From Selaginella moellendorffii (taxonomy: Eukaryota; Streptophyta; Lycopodiopsida; Selaginellales; Selaginellaceae), in assembly GCF_000143415.4 (NCBI RefSeq), contig NW_003314368.1:20792-84791 (forward strand): a DNA stretch of 64,000 nucleotides, given 5' to 3'. Made by a program: the position numbers and the translations under genes. The notes under the pieces were generated by a model that was given only the letters and a program-made list of their open reading frames with translations, had not been told where the DNA came from and made no database searches. Each line of letters starts with the position of its first letter. Within the stretch, counting starts at the first letter, position 1. Below, piece after piece: positions 36,011-47,400 of this stretch.

Positions 36011-36183
36011 GTCTCAGCGATACCTATCCAACTTTTGTCGGTTTTTCTGACTCAAGTTGCATATGCAGAAACTTTTCTAGTAGATCCGAAGTGACCTGTG
36101 TAGGATTAGTTGGATTGCACCATTCGGTAAGAACGTTGTATGCATGTTCAGTTACTGATAGAGGCATGCATGCAGCTAGCGGG

Positions 36184-39100
36184 ATGGTGAAACGGAACCG
36201 TGCTGATGACGCTGAAACCTCTAGACGGGTGAATCGAGAGGAGGAAACTCCTGCTAGAGATGCTGCAGAAGAGGCAGAGACTGAGTCAGAGAGGAAGAGC
36301 CGGATGCTGCGGTGCTGCAGCGTATGGCTTAGGAAGTCGAGATCAAGAATTTGCGAAAGGAGATTCGCAAATTGAAGAAGGAGAACAAGAAGAGGAAGAA
36401 AGAGGCTGAGGCAGCTAAACCAACTGAGCCTAAGCAACTGGACTCCTCTTCGAGTTCTGAGGACGATGAAGTTTTGTAGCTGCCCCCGGTTGCACGAGTT
36501 TCAAAGTTCAAGCCCCCGAAACCACCCAACTTCAGAGGCATGCGGGACTATCAGGTTTTGGAAGACTGGGTCTACAATATGGAAAACTATTTCATAGCGG
36601 CAAATGTAGATGATTGTACGACAGTTGTGTGTGTGCAATCCTTTCTCACTGATCATGCCAAAACTTGGTGGCACCAGGTGTGTGCTGAAAAAGGACAGAC
36701 TAGAAGTTGGACCAAGATGCGGTCTCGTATCCGTAAAGAATACTTGCCGAATGATCTTGGTCTGAGACTTCACGTGGAGCTGCGGCGGTTAAAGCAGCAA
36801 GGGGATCTCATGTATTACGTTAATGCGTTTGCTTAGAAGTGCATTATGATTGCAAATATGAGTGACGAAGATGTTCGGAGTTATTTTCTGGAGGGTTTAA
36901 GTTCACTTTCTTGTAATGAGATTTTGAAGTTTAAGCCAAAGACGTACCTGGAGTGTAAGGAGGCGGCGCAGCAAGTTGTTTTTAGTCACTCGCTCATGGA
37001 ACAATATCAGCAACCGTATGCTAGTAACTCGGATAAGAATAAAAATTCTGGGAATAAACAAGGTGATCGGAAACAGAGGGTGGAAAGTAGGTTTCACCCT
37101 AGAGGCTCACAAGCAACGGTTAACAAAGGTGGTGGTGGTTGGAGACCACCAGCAGCTTCTTTTGGTCCTAGGCCCTCTATTCCTCCTCCTAGTGGGTACA
37201 AACAGCAGCAACCTGCAAAACCTGCTCCTAGCGGAATGGGTAGTGTGGGTCATTGCTTCCATTGTGGAGAGTCGGGATATAGGTCCTCCGAATGTCCCAA
37301 CAAGCATAAGACAAGGTCTCGGGTTAATGTCATGAGGGAAGACGGTGGTGGTGAAGCTGAAGAGGTTGACGAGTTGGTCAATGTAGACTATGAGGAATAA
37401 GAGGTGAGTAACTTTCGTTGCTTTCCTCAAGCTTTTCTTGCAGTTAATGCAAACACTAATCCGTTGATGTATTTTGTAGGCTTTGTCCGTGGACACCGAA
37501 TTTGAGTGATGATTGACACGGGAGCTACGTATAGCGTGATATCTGAAGACTTAGTTAAGTTGTTAGGATTGAATGCTGAGCAAATGTCGCCTATGCACTT
37601 CCGGTTTGCAAAAGGTGGGCAAGTAGCCAGAAAGTTTATGAGTGATGTTCCAATAAAGATATCCAAGTGGAAAGAAATAGTGGACTTGGTAGTGTTGAAG
37701 ATACCAGATTTTCAGATGGTGTTTGGTATGGATTTCTTCAACAAGTATATAAAAGGGGTTTATGGTGCTGGACAAAGTCGTATCACATTGAAGTCCGAGG
37801 GACGACTCGATGTGTCCTTCCAGTTGCAAAAGCGTTCCTCAAAGGACTGGGATGGAAAGTTCCTGACTGCGAGGGCCGCTCAAAAAGTAGCTAAAAGGGG
37901 ATGTCGGACCTTTTGGGTTCAGGTGATGGAAGCTGAGGGTATTGATGACTCAGTTCGAATCGGCAACAGGGTTGATCCTGTACCAAAGAAGATATTGGAG
38001 TTGCTGGTGCAGAATCAGGATATCTTCCCGAAGGATTTGCCACCAGGGCTACCTCCTAGCCGTGAGGTTGATCATCGGATTGAGGTTATTCCAGGTTCTA
38101 AACCACCTACAAAAGCTCCATATCAGTTGAACATCAAGGAGATGGTTGAACTTAACAAGCAACTCACGGAGCTTCTTGACAAAGGTCATATCCGACCAAG
38201 CAAGTCACCTTATGGAGCGCCGGTCCTTTTTGTTATGAAAAAGGATGGAACTATGAGGATGTGTATTGACTATCGGGCACTCAACAAGATCACAGTTAAA
38301 AACAGTTATCCTTTGCCTCGCATTGATGACTTGTTTGACCAACTTTTAAAGGCTAAGTATTTTACGCGACTTGATTTGCGGTCCGGGTATCATCAGATAT
38401 GGGTGGCGGATCAGGATGTGGAGAAGACAACCTTTAAGACTCGGTACAGATCTTATGAGTTCCTTGTCATGCCGTTCGAGTTATGCAATGCTCCGGCAAC
38501 GTTCAGTACTATGATGGATAGAATATTCGGAGATTATCTAGACACATTTGTTGTCCTATATATCGACAATGTTCTAGTCTTCAGCAAAACGTTGGAGGAT
38601 CATTTGAAACACTTGGAGCTGGTGTTTCAAAAGTTGTGCGAACACAAACTGTATGCTAAGGAAAGTAAATGCGCTTTTGGTCAATTGCGCGTAAACTTTC
38701 TCGGACATATAGTTGGTGGTGGCATGATTGAGGTCGATCCAAAGAAGGTGGAAGCGGTGAAGTCTTGGGAAGTCCCGACCATTGTATCAGATGTTCGATC
38801 CTTTCTCGGTTTGGCAGGATACTATCGCAAGTTTGTCCGCAATTTTGCAAGGATTGCTCTTTCGTTGATTGAGTTGACGAAAAGTAGTATTCTGTTTCAT
38901 TGGACACCAGCTTGTCAGCGTGCTTTTGTACGGTTGAAGGAAATCTTGACTACGGTTCCTGTTCTCAAGATCCTAGATCTTGATAAACCCTTCGAAGTGC
39001 ATTGTGATGCGTCTGGCTATGCTATTGGTGCCGTGTTGCAGTAAGATTATGACAAAGCGGTTGGTGTTACGCTAAGGTGACATGGTTGTCCCGTTGCGTT

Positions 39101-40880
39101 CTATTCCAAGAAATTGGATGAGACCCAACAAAGATGGCCAACGCATGAGAAAGAGATGTTTGCTATAGTGTCGGCCTTGGAACACTGGAGACACTACTTG
39201 GGTGGACATACCAAGGTTTATACGGATAGTAACACACTAAACTACTTTGCTATGCAGTCTAAGCTTACGCCGAAGCAGGCTCGTTGGCAAGAGAAGCTTG
39301 CTAGATATGATATTGAAATCATATATAAACCTAGTAAAGACAATGTTGTTCCGGATGTATTGAGTCATCAAGCTCAATTCCGAGCAATATTGACAATCAG
39401 TTCAGACTGGTTGGAGGACGTTTGGGCTTCGTATGGAAGTGATCCATTGGCGAAGGCAATCTTATGCCGTGCGGGGTTGTTGAAGTAGAGCCCTGGTAGC
39501 GAAGCAGCAAAAGTTGCTAGTCGCACTAATGTGAAGCTTCACTTCTCAGTTCGGGATGGGCTTATATTCTATAAGCAAGAAAGATTGTATCTTCCTTCTA
39601 AGGATCTTCAGCAATTATTTCTGCGGGAACATCATGATGTTCCGGCAGCAGGACATGGTGGGAAGCGAAAGACTCTGGCTTCATTGAAAAAGGGATTTTT
39701 CTGGTCTAGTATGGAAAGTGATGTAGCAGATTATGTCCGTTTCTGCCCTATATGCCAGCAATGTAAGCGCAGAACTGAGAAGCAGGCTGGAACGTTGCGG
39801 TGCATTCTAGCACTGGCATGGCCATTTCAGAACGTGACACTTGATTTTGTCACTTGCTTGCCGAAGTCTAAGGGTTATGATACTTTGATGGTGGTTGTGG
39901 ATCGGTTGTCAAAGATTGCACACTTCATTCCAACTGTGGGAACAGTGAATGAGAAACAAGCAGCAAAACTCTTTTTCCATGAAGTAATGCGAGTTCGTGG
40001 TCTTCCCGAAGAGATGATCTCGGATAGGGATTTGAGGTTTATAGGGAAGTTTTGGGGCACACTGTTCCAGTTGTTCGGTACCAAATTGAAGTTTAGTACA
40101 GCTTATCATCCTCAAACTGATGGGCAGACAGAATGCATGAATGCTCAAGTTGAGGATTATCTGCGGTACTATGTCGCGGTGGACCAACGCGACTGGGTTG
40201 AGCATTTGGATACAGCAAAAATATGTTATGACAACACATTTCACAGCGCTATAGGCTGTTCTCCATGGGAGATGCTACAAGGGAATGCTCGTGGGGTTCC
40301 TCAATAGATTGTTGTACCAAAACCAATGACCGAAGTGTTGGTCCCAGCCATTGAGACTTATGCGGAGTAGCTACGCCAAGGTTGGTCTAGAGCTACTGAG
40401 GCGATGGGCAAAGCTCAGGATAGGTATCGACGTGATAAGAATCAGCATCGTCGGGATGTATCCTATCAAGTGGGAGATCATGTGTGGCTATCTTCCCGAA
40501 ACTTGAACATCAAAGGATCTTTATCTCGGAAACTGTTACCGCGATATGTTGGACCCTATTGGGTGTTGGCACAAGTTGGTGATGTATCCTATAAGTTGGA
40601 TCTTCCAGATGAGTTGTCCCATGTACATGATGTGTTTCATGTCAGTTTATTGGCACCATATCGTGTTGATGCTCATCCCCCTCCGGAAGTTGTGAATGGT
40701 GATATCGAGTATGAGGTTGAGGTGATTCTCTTGTCCCACAAAGCTCGTGGTGGTCATTCCAAGGAATATTTAGTTAAGAGGAAAGGTTACCCAACTTGTG
40801 AATCAACTTGGGAACCTCTTAGTAATCTTACCCATGCTCGTGAGCTTGTCACGGAGTATGAGAATCGTAATAAAGACTAG
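36184..40880 (+). pseudogene. Chromovirus gag-pol polyprotein, ten stops
   Basis: One frame spans gag to the chromodomain. Gag (about 36184-37400) ends in a zinc knuckle whose His codon is Tyr (37278-37280). Protease motif IDTGA lies at 37512. RT has [13 protein letters not shown] and a catalytic box reading YIDN (Asn at 38568-38570) instead of YIDD. RNase H is at 38990-39330. Integrase has its zinc finger (HH-CC near 39625-39765) and D, D, E residues (near 39843, 40023 and 40130). A chromodomain lies at 40700-40870. In-frame stops are at 36330, 36477, 36834, 37398, 37503, 39042, 39078, 39486, 40305 and 40368: six TAG, two TAA and two TGA. A frame change near 36270-36300 also separates the gag start. 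The frame otherwise stays open for about 4.5 kb. Confidence 0.93.
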
Positions 40881-41490
40881 CTTTTGTAAAAACCTTGTAA
40901 TAAATCTTGTAATTTCATAAAATAATATATTTCTCTAAATCAAAGTGTTGTTTCTATCGTTCGTTTGTCCTTGGGTCAGTTTTGGCAGGCTGACTTCGGC
41001 ACTTCGGTGCATGGGTCCAATCCATAACCATGGGGATAACTATTATAGACTGATCACAAGTCCCCACCTCTCTCTCGTTGACTCATTTTCGAAACGGGGT
41101 GTGGTCGTGTAAACAACTTAATCTGCCAGTTTATAATAGTTGTCTAAATCTTCCCGACAGGGTTGATTTCTTGCTCAGGGGAAGTTGGGCCTCTAGCCTT
41201 CTCCCTATGTCCTTGCAGGTAGGGATGTATCATTCCTTTGTAAGCCGAGTGGTACTTGGAGCAGCAAGGGTGGTTAACTCTATTAGTCATTTCCTTGTCG
41301 GTGACGGCCGGAGGGTGTCTGAGTCTTAGCGTCTTTGGACGTAAAGGAGAGGTCGTTCCCTAACTCATTTAAGTCGGTGTGTTTACCACATAGTGAGCTT
41401 TCCATTAACTTTTGGAGTTGTTTCCTTGACGGTTTGCTAGACTCGGGTATGCATCGATGAGGACGTCGATCTTCCCCAAGGGGGGGAGAG
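40881..41490 (+). other. Chromovirus 3' untranslated region and polypurine tract
   Basis: No coding sequence. Ends CCAAGGGGGGGAGAG just before the 3' LTR. About 40975-41490 is clearly related to 59112-59639 of the LARD. Confidence 0.85.
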
Positions 41491-42410
41491 TGTCGCGAAT
41501 GTGACTTCGGGTATCAAAAGATACTTGTCGGCTAGTCCTTACAGACACTCTTTCCTTACTACCATGACGGCAGAAGGTTGGTACAGTTGGTTCCCTTTAT
41601 CGTTCCCAATTGAGCTAGTTGAGAAACTGGTCAATGACCATGCACTTAAATTGAATAAACATAAGGTAGGAACCCTATGTGTTTCTTGTTGAGCAGACTC
41701 GGCCTAGTTTGAGAAACTCGTGTCATTGACTTGCACTTACTAGTATCAAGAACCCCCGCGATATTGAGACTAGTCCCTCAATATTCGCTAGATGATAGCT
41801 TACCGTGTTTGCTAAACACCTTCGCTATCACACCCTTTGTGTTAGTCTCATTTTGGTCCCAAATGCTATTTATGGAAAGTGTCTAGATTAGCTCATTTGG
41901 CATATCTATGGAATGTAGAGATCGGCCTGAACACAATGGTGTTCGCCCCGTGTCCAAATTCACAATCTAAGGATATTCCATATTTAGTAAGTTTCGGACT
42001 TGTCCCAGAGACTAACTCCTGGTACTAAAGGAGGCTTGGGGTGAAAGCCCAAAGCGTGTGTCCCTCAAGGGGGGGGGGGGCACTGTGGGGGGTTCCAAAT
42101 GTATAGTAGGGATAGTGGTTGGAATGCATGTTCGACCACTTGAGATATTAGTTTGGCTCCTGTTGGGTTGTGTCGCTCCTTGTTCTGTGTCTGGCTTGGG
42201 TCTAAGCCCAAACTCCACGCTGCTCTAGTCGGTGGAGTACCCTCCTTCTCGCGTTAGGCCACCGGTATGCCTGAATTGTGCTAGACTCCGTCTGACACCA
42301 TTTTGTGTGCAGGTGCTGGATACGGGGAGCAAGTGCTCGTGGATTGTACTGGACCCTCGTTTTGTAGTGCAACAGACTTGGAGTTCAGCTCCAAATTCAG
42401 GTACGCTACA
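41491..42410 (+). repeat. Chromovirus 3' LTR
   Basis: TGTCGCGAAT to TACGCTACA, 920 bp. Contains the shared core block at about 42040-42118 (GTGAAAGCCCAAAGCGTGTG, a run of 12 G, TTCCAAATGTATAGTAGGGA). Confidence 0.95.
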
Positions 42411-42415
42411 TAAGG

Positions 42416-42510
42416 GAACTACTTCTTTTTGTGTCTTTCTCATTTTTCTCCTATTTTATGACTAGTGCTAGAAACATTGGTTTGTGGGTGAGCTGATCTT
42501 TCCAAACACC
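42416..42510 (+). repeat. Hairpin array, right part
   Basis: GAAC completes the sixth unit after the retrotransposon; a T-rich spacer and a diverged seventh unit (42463-42510) follow. Confidence 0.75.
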
Positions 42511-43317
42511 TATTTTTGGCTTTGTTATTGCTTTTTTTTCCTCCCAACTTTTTTCCAATGGTTACTCAAGTGTTTTTGTCATTTTTATGCAAATACATAA
42601 ATCATGCTACAATAAAATAAGCATGCCGGTCAACCTCAATGGACCCGTTCTCTAGGAAAATGACTAGATCGTTGTGCTAGATTCACTAGGGAGACTTCAC
42701 AGGTTCAAGGAGCTGTTTTGGAGGAAGAGCATGGTGGGAGCAGTGGTGTCTAGATCCAAGCAATGGTTGATCTTGATCCAAGTGTCGGCATGCAAGAGCT
42801 AAATGGTTCTAGAGAGTGTGGAAATGAAGAATTTATTTATAGCACAAGAGAAGCTGGTGGTGGTGGCAAAAATGAGTCTCCTGGTGCCTTAGGTGGTGAG
42901 GCAGATCTTGGTGGTGGTGATGGTAGATGTGTTGCTAGTGCCAAAGGTCATAGAAATGAGGTGGTAACTATGCTAGAGGCCAACACTATCTTGAATGAGC
43001 GAGTATGTGAGACTATTGTCTAGGCTCAAGAATGAACTATCAACAAGGTGTTAGGTGAAATGGCTTGGATGGAAAGGATCCCAAAATCTTTAAATTCCAT
43101 TTACTGTCTCAAGTAGAGTCATTAGATGCACTCACCCTATGACCTCAATATGGCTATTTATACCTCTTTCATAGAGGTTGGATTCAAGCACATTGCTGGA
43201 TCATTTATTGTGTCATCATCATTCCTCAGGACAAATTGCATAGATATGGTTACTCACGAGATTGAGCATACTTGGGATTAGAAATGGCAAATGAAATCTC
43301 AAAAGTTTGATACTTTG
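42511..43317. other. No recognisable gene
   Basis: Holds an 86-codon frame at 42763-43023, Gly/Glu-rich, with no motif I know and no clear gene context. It could be a remnant of a retrotransposon gag. Confidence 0.45.
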
Positions 43318-43912
43318 TGTAAGCTCCTGAGTTTGGACTTCCCGGGAGGTCACCCAACCCAGTACTATTCAAACCCAAAGACGCTTAACCCCAAATATCC
43401 CAAGACCCTTAACCGATTGGAAAAGGGGGTGCACTCTTGTTTATGGGCCCTTTCCCTCTATATTTGAACACCAATGGATCATTTCTTGAGTCGTTCCCTT
43501 TGGTTGCTTACAATCCACCATGCTTCCCTGCAAGTTCACGCCCTCGTGAACGGAAGCTGAGAGCCGCAACTCTCCCGAGAGCCTCGCTCTCTTGACACCC
43601 TACCCCTCAGGTCAAGCCCAGCGGGAGCAAACTGGACCAGCCAGATGTCAATCAACATATGGTGCGATTCCCCTAGCCAACCAATAGAGTCAAACCCGAG
43701 ACCCCTCTAATACCAAATGTAAGCTCCTGAGTTTGGACTTCCCGGGAGGTCACCCAACCCAGTACTATTCAAACTCAAAGATGCTTAACCCCAAATATCC
43801 CAAAACCCTTAACCGATTGGAAAAGGGGGTGCACTCTTGTTTATGGGCCCTTTCCCTCTATATTTGAACCCCAATGGATCGTTTCTCGAGTCGTTCCCTT
43901 TGGTTGCTTACA
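43318..43912 (-). mobile_element. TRIM element, complete, 595 bp
   Basis: Two 195-bp LTRs (43318-43512 and 43718-43912) with inverted ends TGTAAGC/GCTTACA. A 205-bp internal part has the reverse primer site (CTCTAATACCAAA) beside the right LTR. Target duplication CTTTG is exact (43313-43317 and 43913-43917). It is non-coding and must be moved by another element's proteins. Confidence 0.95.
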
Positions 43913-43998
43913 CTTTGATAGCATGCCATGAGGAGATATAGGCCTTTGTAGGTTGGATATTCTTCATTATTGATGGAAACCACCAGTGACTAATATTT

Positions 43999-44447
43999 TG
44001 GAGGAGCTCATGTGGTTTTCACCCTTTATCCTATGGTGATTTACCATAGGATAAACATGAAGTAGAACTTAAGCCCTCTATGTGCCACTTGTCACATGCC
44101 ACATACCACATGCCACGTGTCTAAAAGATAGTGGTGTGGAACCCGAGTTTCAAGACCTTGGGCCACAAACCTTTTAAGCATTGAGCTAAGGAGTGAAGGA
44201 ATTAAAGCATGGAGCGACTCTTGAGTGTATAGTACAAAAGCATAGAGCGACTTGAAACAGTGCTAAAGTATTTAACATCCCAATGCCGGACTAGCATGCA
44301 AAATGGAGCTAAATAAAGTTTGGTACTATTTTAGCATACCGGTGGCCTAATGAGAGGATATGGGTACTCTACCAACTAGCATAGTGTGGAACTTGGGCTT
44401 AAAACCCCTTTCTTGAGGATGCATACTTTGGGCTTTCACCCTTAGTC
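43999..44447 (-). mobile_element. Old LARD-type LTR, reverse, first part
   Basis: Reverse complement of the LARD LTR: it contains the TATCCTATGGT/ACCATAGGATA hairpin (about 44025-44060), CACGTGTC-like repeats and the TTTGGGCTTTCACCC block. A piece around 44400 is deleted. It is interrupted at 44448 by another LTR and resumes at 46279. Confidence 0.75.
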
Positions 44448-45120
44448 TGTGAGACACAAAATCCCTAGGCCCCAAAGTGGAGTCGGAAAGGGTGCCACGT
44501 GGTAGTGGCTGAAGCGAGAGCCAAACAAGCGTAACACGTTTGGACCAAAAGCTCCGACTTGAAAAGTCAAGAGCGGGAGTGGAACTCCCAAAGAAGTGCT
44601 CGAGGAACGAGCACGAAGCGAGCAAAAAGCGAGGCTCCAAAAAGGGACCCAAAAGGACCAACACATGACACGTGGAAGTGTCCAAGATGGACTCAAGTTG
44701 GAGTCCGAAGTGGAGTCCGAGATGGACTCGAGTTGGAGTCCGAAGTGGAGTCCGAGATGGACTCGAGTTGGAGTCCGAAGTGGAGTCCGAGATGGACCCG
44801 AGTTGGAGTCTGAGGTGGACCCAAGATGGACCCGAAATGGAGTCCGAGATGGAGTCCGAGATGGATCCGAGGTGGAGTCCGAGATGGACCCGAAATGGAG
44901 TCCGAGATGGAGTCCGAGGTGGACCCGAGATGGACCCGAAATGGAGTCCGAGATGGAGTCCGAGATGGACCCGAGATGGAGTCCGAGGTGGACCCGAGAT
45001 GGACCCGAAATGGAGTCTCAGATGGAGTCCGAGGTGGACCCGAGATGGACCCGAAATGGAGTCCGAGATGGAGTCCGAGATGGAGTCTGAGATGGAGTCC
45101 GAAGTCGAGACCGAGACCGG

Positions 45121-45152
<32 letters not shown>

Positions 45153-46278
45153 TCGGGACCGAGAACGAGACCGAGGCCGAGGCCGAGACCGAGCCCGAGC
45201 CCGAGCCCGAGTCTGAGTCCGAGTCCGAGTCCGAGTCCGAGTCCGAGTCCGAGTTCGAGTCTGAGAGGGTGAAAGCCCAAAGCGTTCGTCTCCCAGACCC
45301 TGGGGGGTTTGGTGAGCTCCAAAAGTATAGTAGGGGGAGGACTGCAGTCGAGCCAGTTTGGCCAGGAAAGGCTAGTTTGGCCAGGAAAGGCCAGTTTGGC
45401 CCAGGAAGGCCAGACCCAGTGTTGGGTGATGAGCTGCCCACTGGGAAGTCCAAGACTAGAGTGAACACGGACCGACAAGCGGGGTAGCTTGGTGAAGTGT
45501 TCAAGAGCCGGCTCTAGTTCCCCCGGGAGATCGACTGGCCGATGCTCCCAGTCCAAGTGTGGGTGGCACTACCTACTTGGATACCTGGTGTGGCTCAATG
45601 GAACCCGCTCTAAGCCCATGGCTAGAGCACCCAAGGGCAGAAGGCCAGGAGAGTACCTAGGTGGCTCGCATAAGGCCATGGTGTTCCGAAATGTTGCCCC
45701 AAAATCCCAGACTGTGGAAAGGAAGAGGAGCAGTCCTCTGGGGTAATGACCAAGGACACAGTCGTGTGGTGAGGAAGTCCCAGAGGACTGTGGGACTTAG
45801 TGGTCGGGCCTGTGGGTCTCGATCCAATGGCAGTGTTGGCAAATACGGCCAGGGGCAGAAAGGGACTTAGTGGGGACTGATAGAGGGATATTGGGGAAGG
45901 CTATTCCCCTTGTCGGTGGGCATCCTAAGGATGCTAAGGAGTGGATCTGAGATGACCACTCACGGATGGTTTGCTTAGTCTTGGAGAGCCAAGACTGTGA
46001 TGCAAGTGGTATTGGACTACTAGTGTGGCAAAGGTGATTGGGCATGGCCTTAGCGTAACGGGCTGCTATGTCAGTGGTACCTTTGAGTGTCAGTCATGGG
46101 ATCGGACACGTGAAGCACTTGGACCCAGTGCAAATGTTGAGTGGCATGGATGCCATTCTCGGGGCTAGCAAGTCCCAAGTCCTGGATTGGACTTATGGAG
46201 GTTGTGAATGAGACTCCTCCAAGTGGTCAGAGGTGTGGTTAAGTGACTAAAGTAGAATGGAAAATTTAGTCTCTTACA
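44448..46278 (+). mobile_element. Solo LTR of a third family, with minisatellite
   Basis: Begins TGTGAGACAC and ends GTCTCTTACA. Target duplication TAGTC is exact (44443-44447 and 46279-46283). It shares the LTR core block (GGTGAAAGCCCAAAGCGT, CCAAAAGTATAGTAGGGGG) with the two other LTR families. No internal region remains, as expected after LTR-LTR recombination. A second truncated copy is at 51825-53156. Confidence 0.88.
44686..45265 (+). repeat. Minisatellite GAGTCCGAGATG / GAGACC
   Basis: Layered repeats: three copies of a 36-bp unit, then 12-bp units GAGTCCGAGATG / GACCCGAGATG, then 6-bp GAGACC and GAGTCC runs. All six frames are open because of the 6/12-bp period. Confidence 0.95.
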
Positions 46279-46791
46279 TAGTCATCCTTAGTACCATGAG
46301 TTAGTCTCTAGGACTAACTCAAAACTTATTAAATATGAAATGTCTCTAGATTGTGAATTTGGACATGGAATGAATACCATTGTATTTAGGACAATCTCTA
46401 CATTTCGTAGATATGCTAAATAATTAAATTTAGACACTTTCTATAAATAGCAATTAAGACCAAATAGAACTAATAGAAGGTGCATGATAGTAAGGGTGTT
46501 TAGCAAACACAATAAACTATCATTTAACAAATATTGAGGGACCATTTCAAAGCTAATGACACAAGTTTCTCAAACCAGGCCGAGTATGCTCAGCAAAAAA
46601 CACATAAGGTTCTTATCTTATGTTTATCCGATTTAAGTGCATGGGTATTAACTAGTTTCTCAACTAGCTCAAGTGGAGATTAATAAAGGGTCTAACAATA
46701 CCGACTTCCTGCCATCATAGTAGTTAAGAAAGAATATCCAAAAGGACTAGTCGAGAGGTAACTTTTGATACCCAAAATCACATTTGCAACA
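46279..46791 (-). mobile_element. Old LARD/chromovirus-type LTR, reverse, second part
   Basis: Continues the LTR interrupted at 44447 (CCTTAGTACCATGAGTTAGT onward) and ends CACATTTGCAACA, the complement of the LTR start. No clear target duplication at the outer edges. Confidence 0.75.
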
Positions 46792-47400
46792 TGTATCTAA
46801 GAAAAGTTCTAGAACAATGATGAGTGACATATTTATATTCTAATGACACTTGTAGAGCCAGAAGATTGAAACCAAGCTATAAGGCTCAACTTGGCATGTC
46901 ACAAGATCAACATATAAGAATCCCTTACTAATAGCCTTTGTTCTCACCAACTATGTTACAAGCTTAATTAGTTTGCTTTCCAATCACATATCTTAGTCCA
47001 TGATATCGAGCACCTTCGATATGTTGGCATGCTCTCTCTCAAGGAAATCCAAATGCTGTATAGTCACGAGGTTATGGAAGCAGTTCAAGCAAAGTTTGTA
47101 GCATGTAAAAACCAAAAGTTGCTTATATAGTATTAGGTGCTTATGAATTTTTTGGTTGTGGTATAGGTAAAGGTATTCTTCTCTTGCATGAACTTGTGTT
47201 TTCTACTTGCAAGTTTTCCTTTTAGCCAATTGTCAAGGTAGAGCAAAACTCATATTTGAAAATTATGCAAGTGATGGATGAGGGGCAAAAGAACCTTGAA
47301 CTACGATAGCTTAAGTAGTGCATTTTGAACTCGAAGAAGTTACTTGCAATTGCAGACATTCAATACAATAGAGATTGGTTGAATTGCATTGTGGAGATAT
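46792..47400. other. No recognisable gene
   Basis: About 600 bp between two LTR relics; no motif-bearing frame. Confidence 0.5.

Larger units (their letters stand above)
34953..42410 (+). mobile_element. Full-length chromovirus (Ty3/gypsy LTR retrotransposon), inactivated
   Basis: 5' LTR 34953-35992, primer site, single gag-pol frame with a C-terminal chromodomain, purine tract, and 3' LTR 41491-42410. The target duplication TAAGG is exact (34948-34952 and 42411-42415). Removing the element rejoins a hairpin unit of the surrounding array. Perfect duplication and full structure imply moderate age, but the coding frame is dead. Confidence 0.95.

Noticed and set aside
42763-43023. 86-codon Gly/Glu-rich frame as a gene
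   Set aside because: No motif, no splice context, lies among transposon relics.
44347-45556. Long open frames (up to 385 codons) on both strands
   Set aside because: They come from the 6/12-bp minisatellite in a solo LTR; open in all frames, low complexity, no domain.
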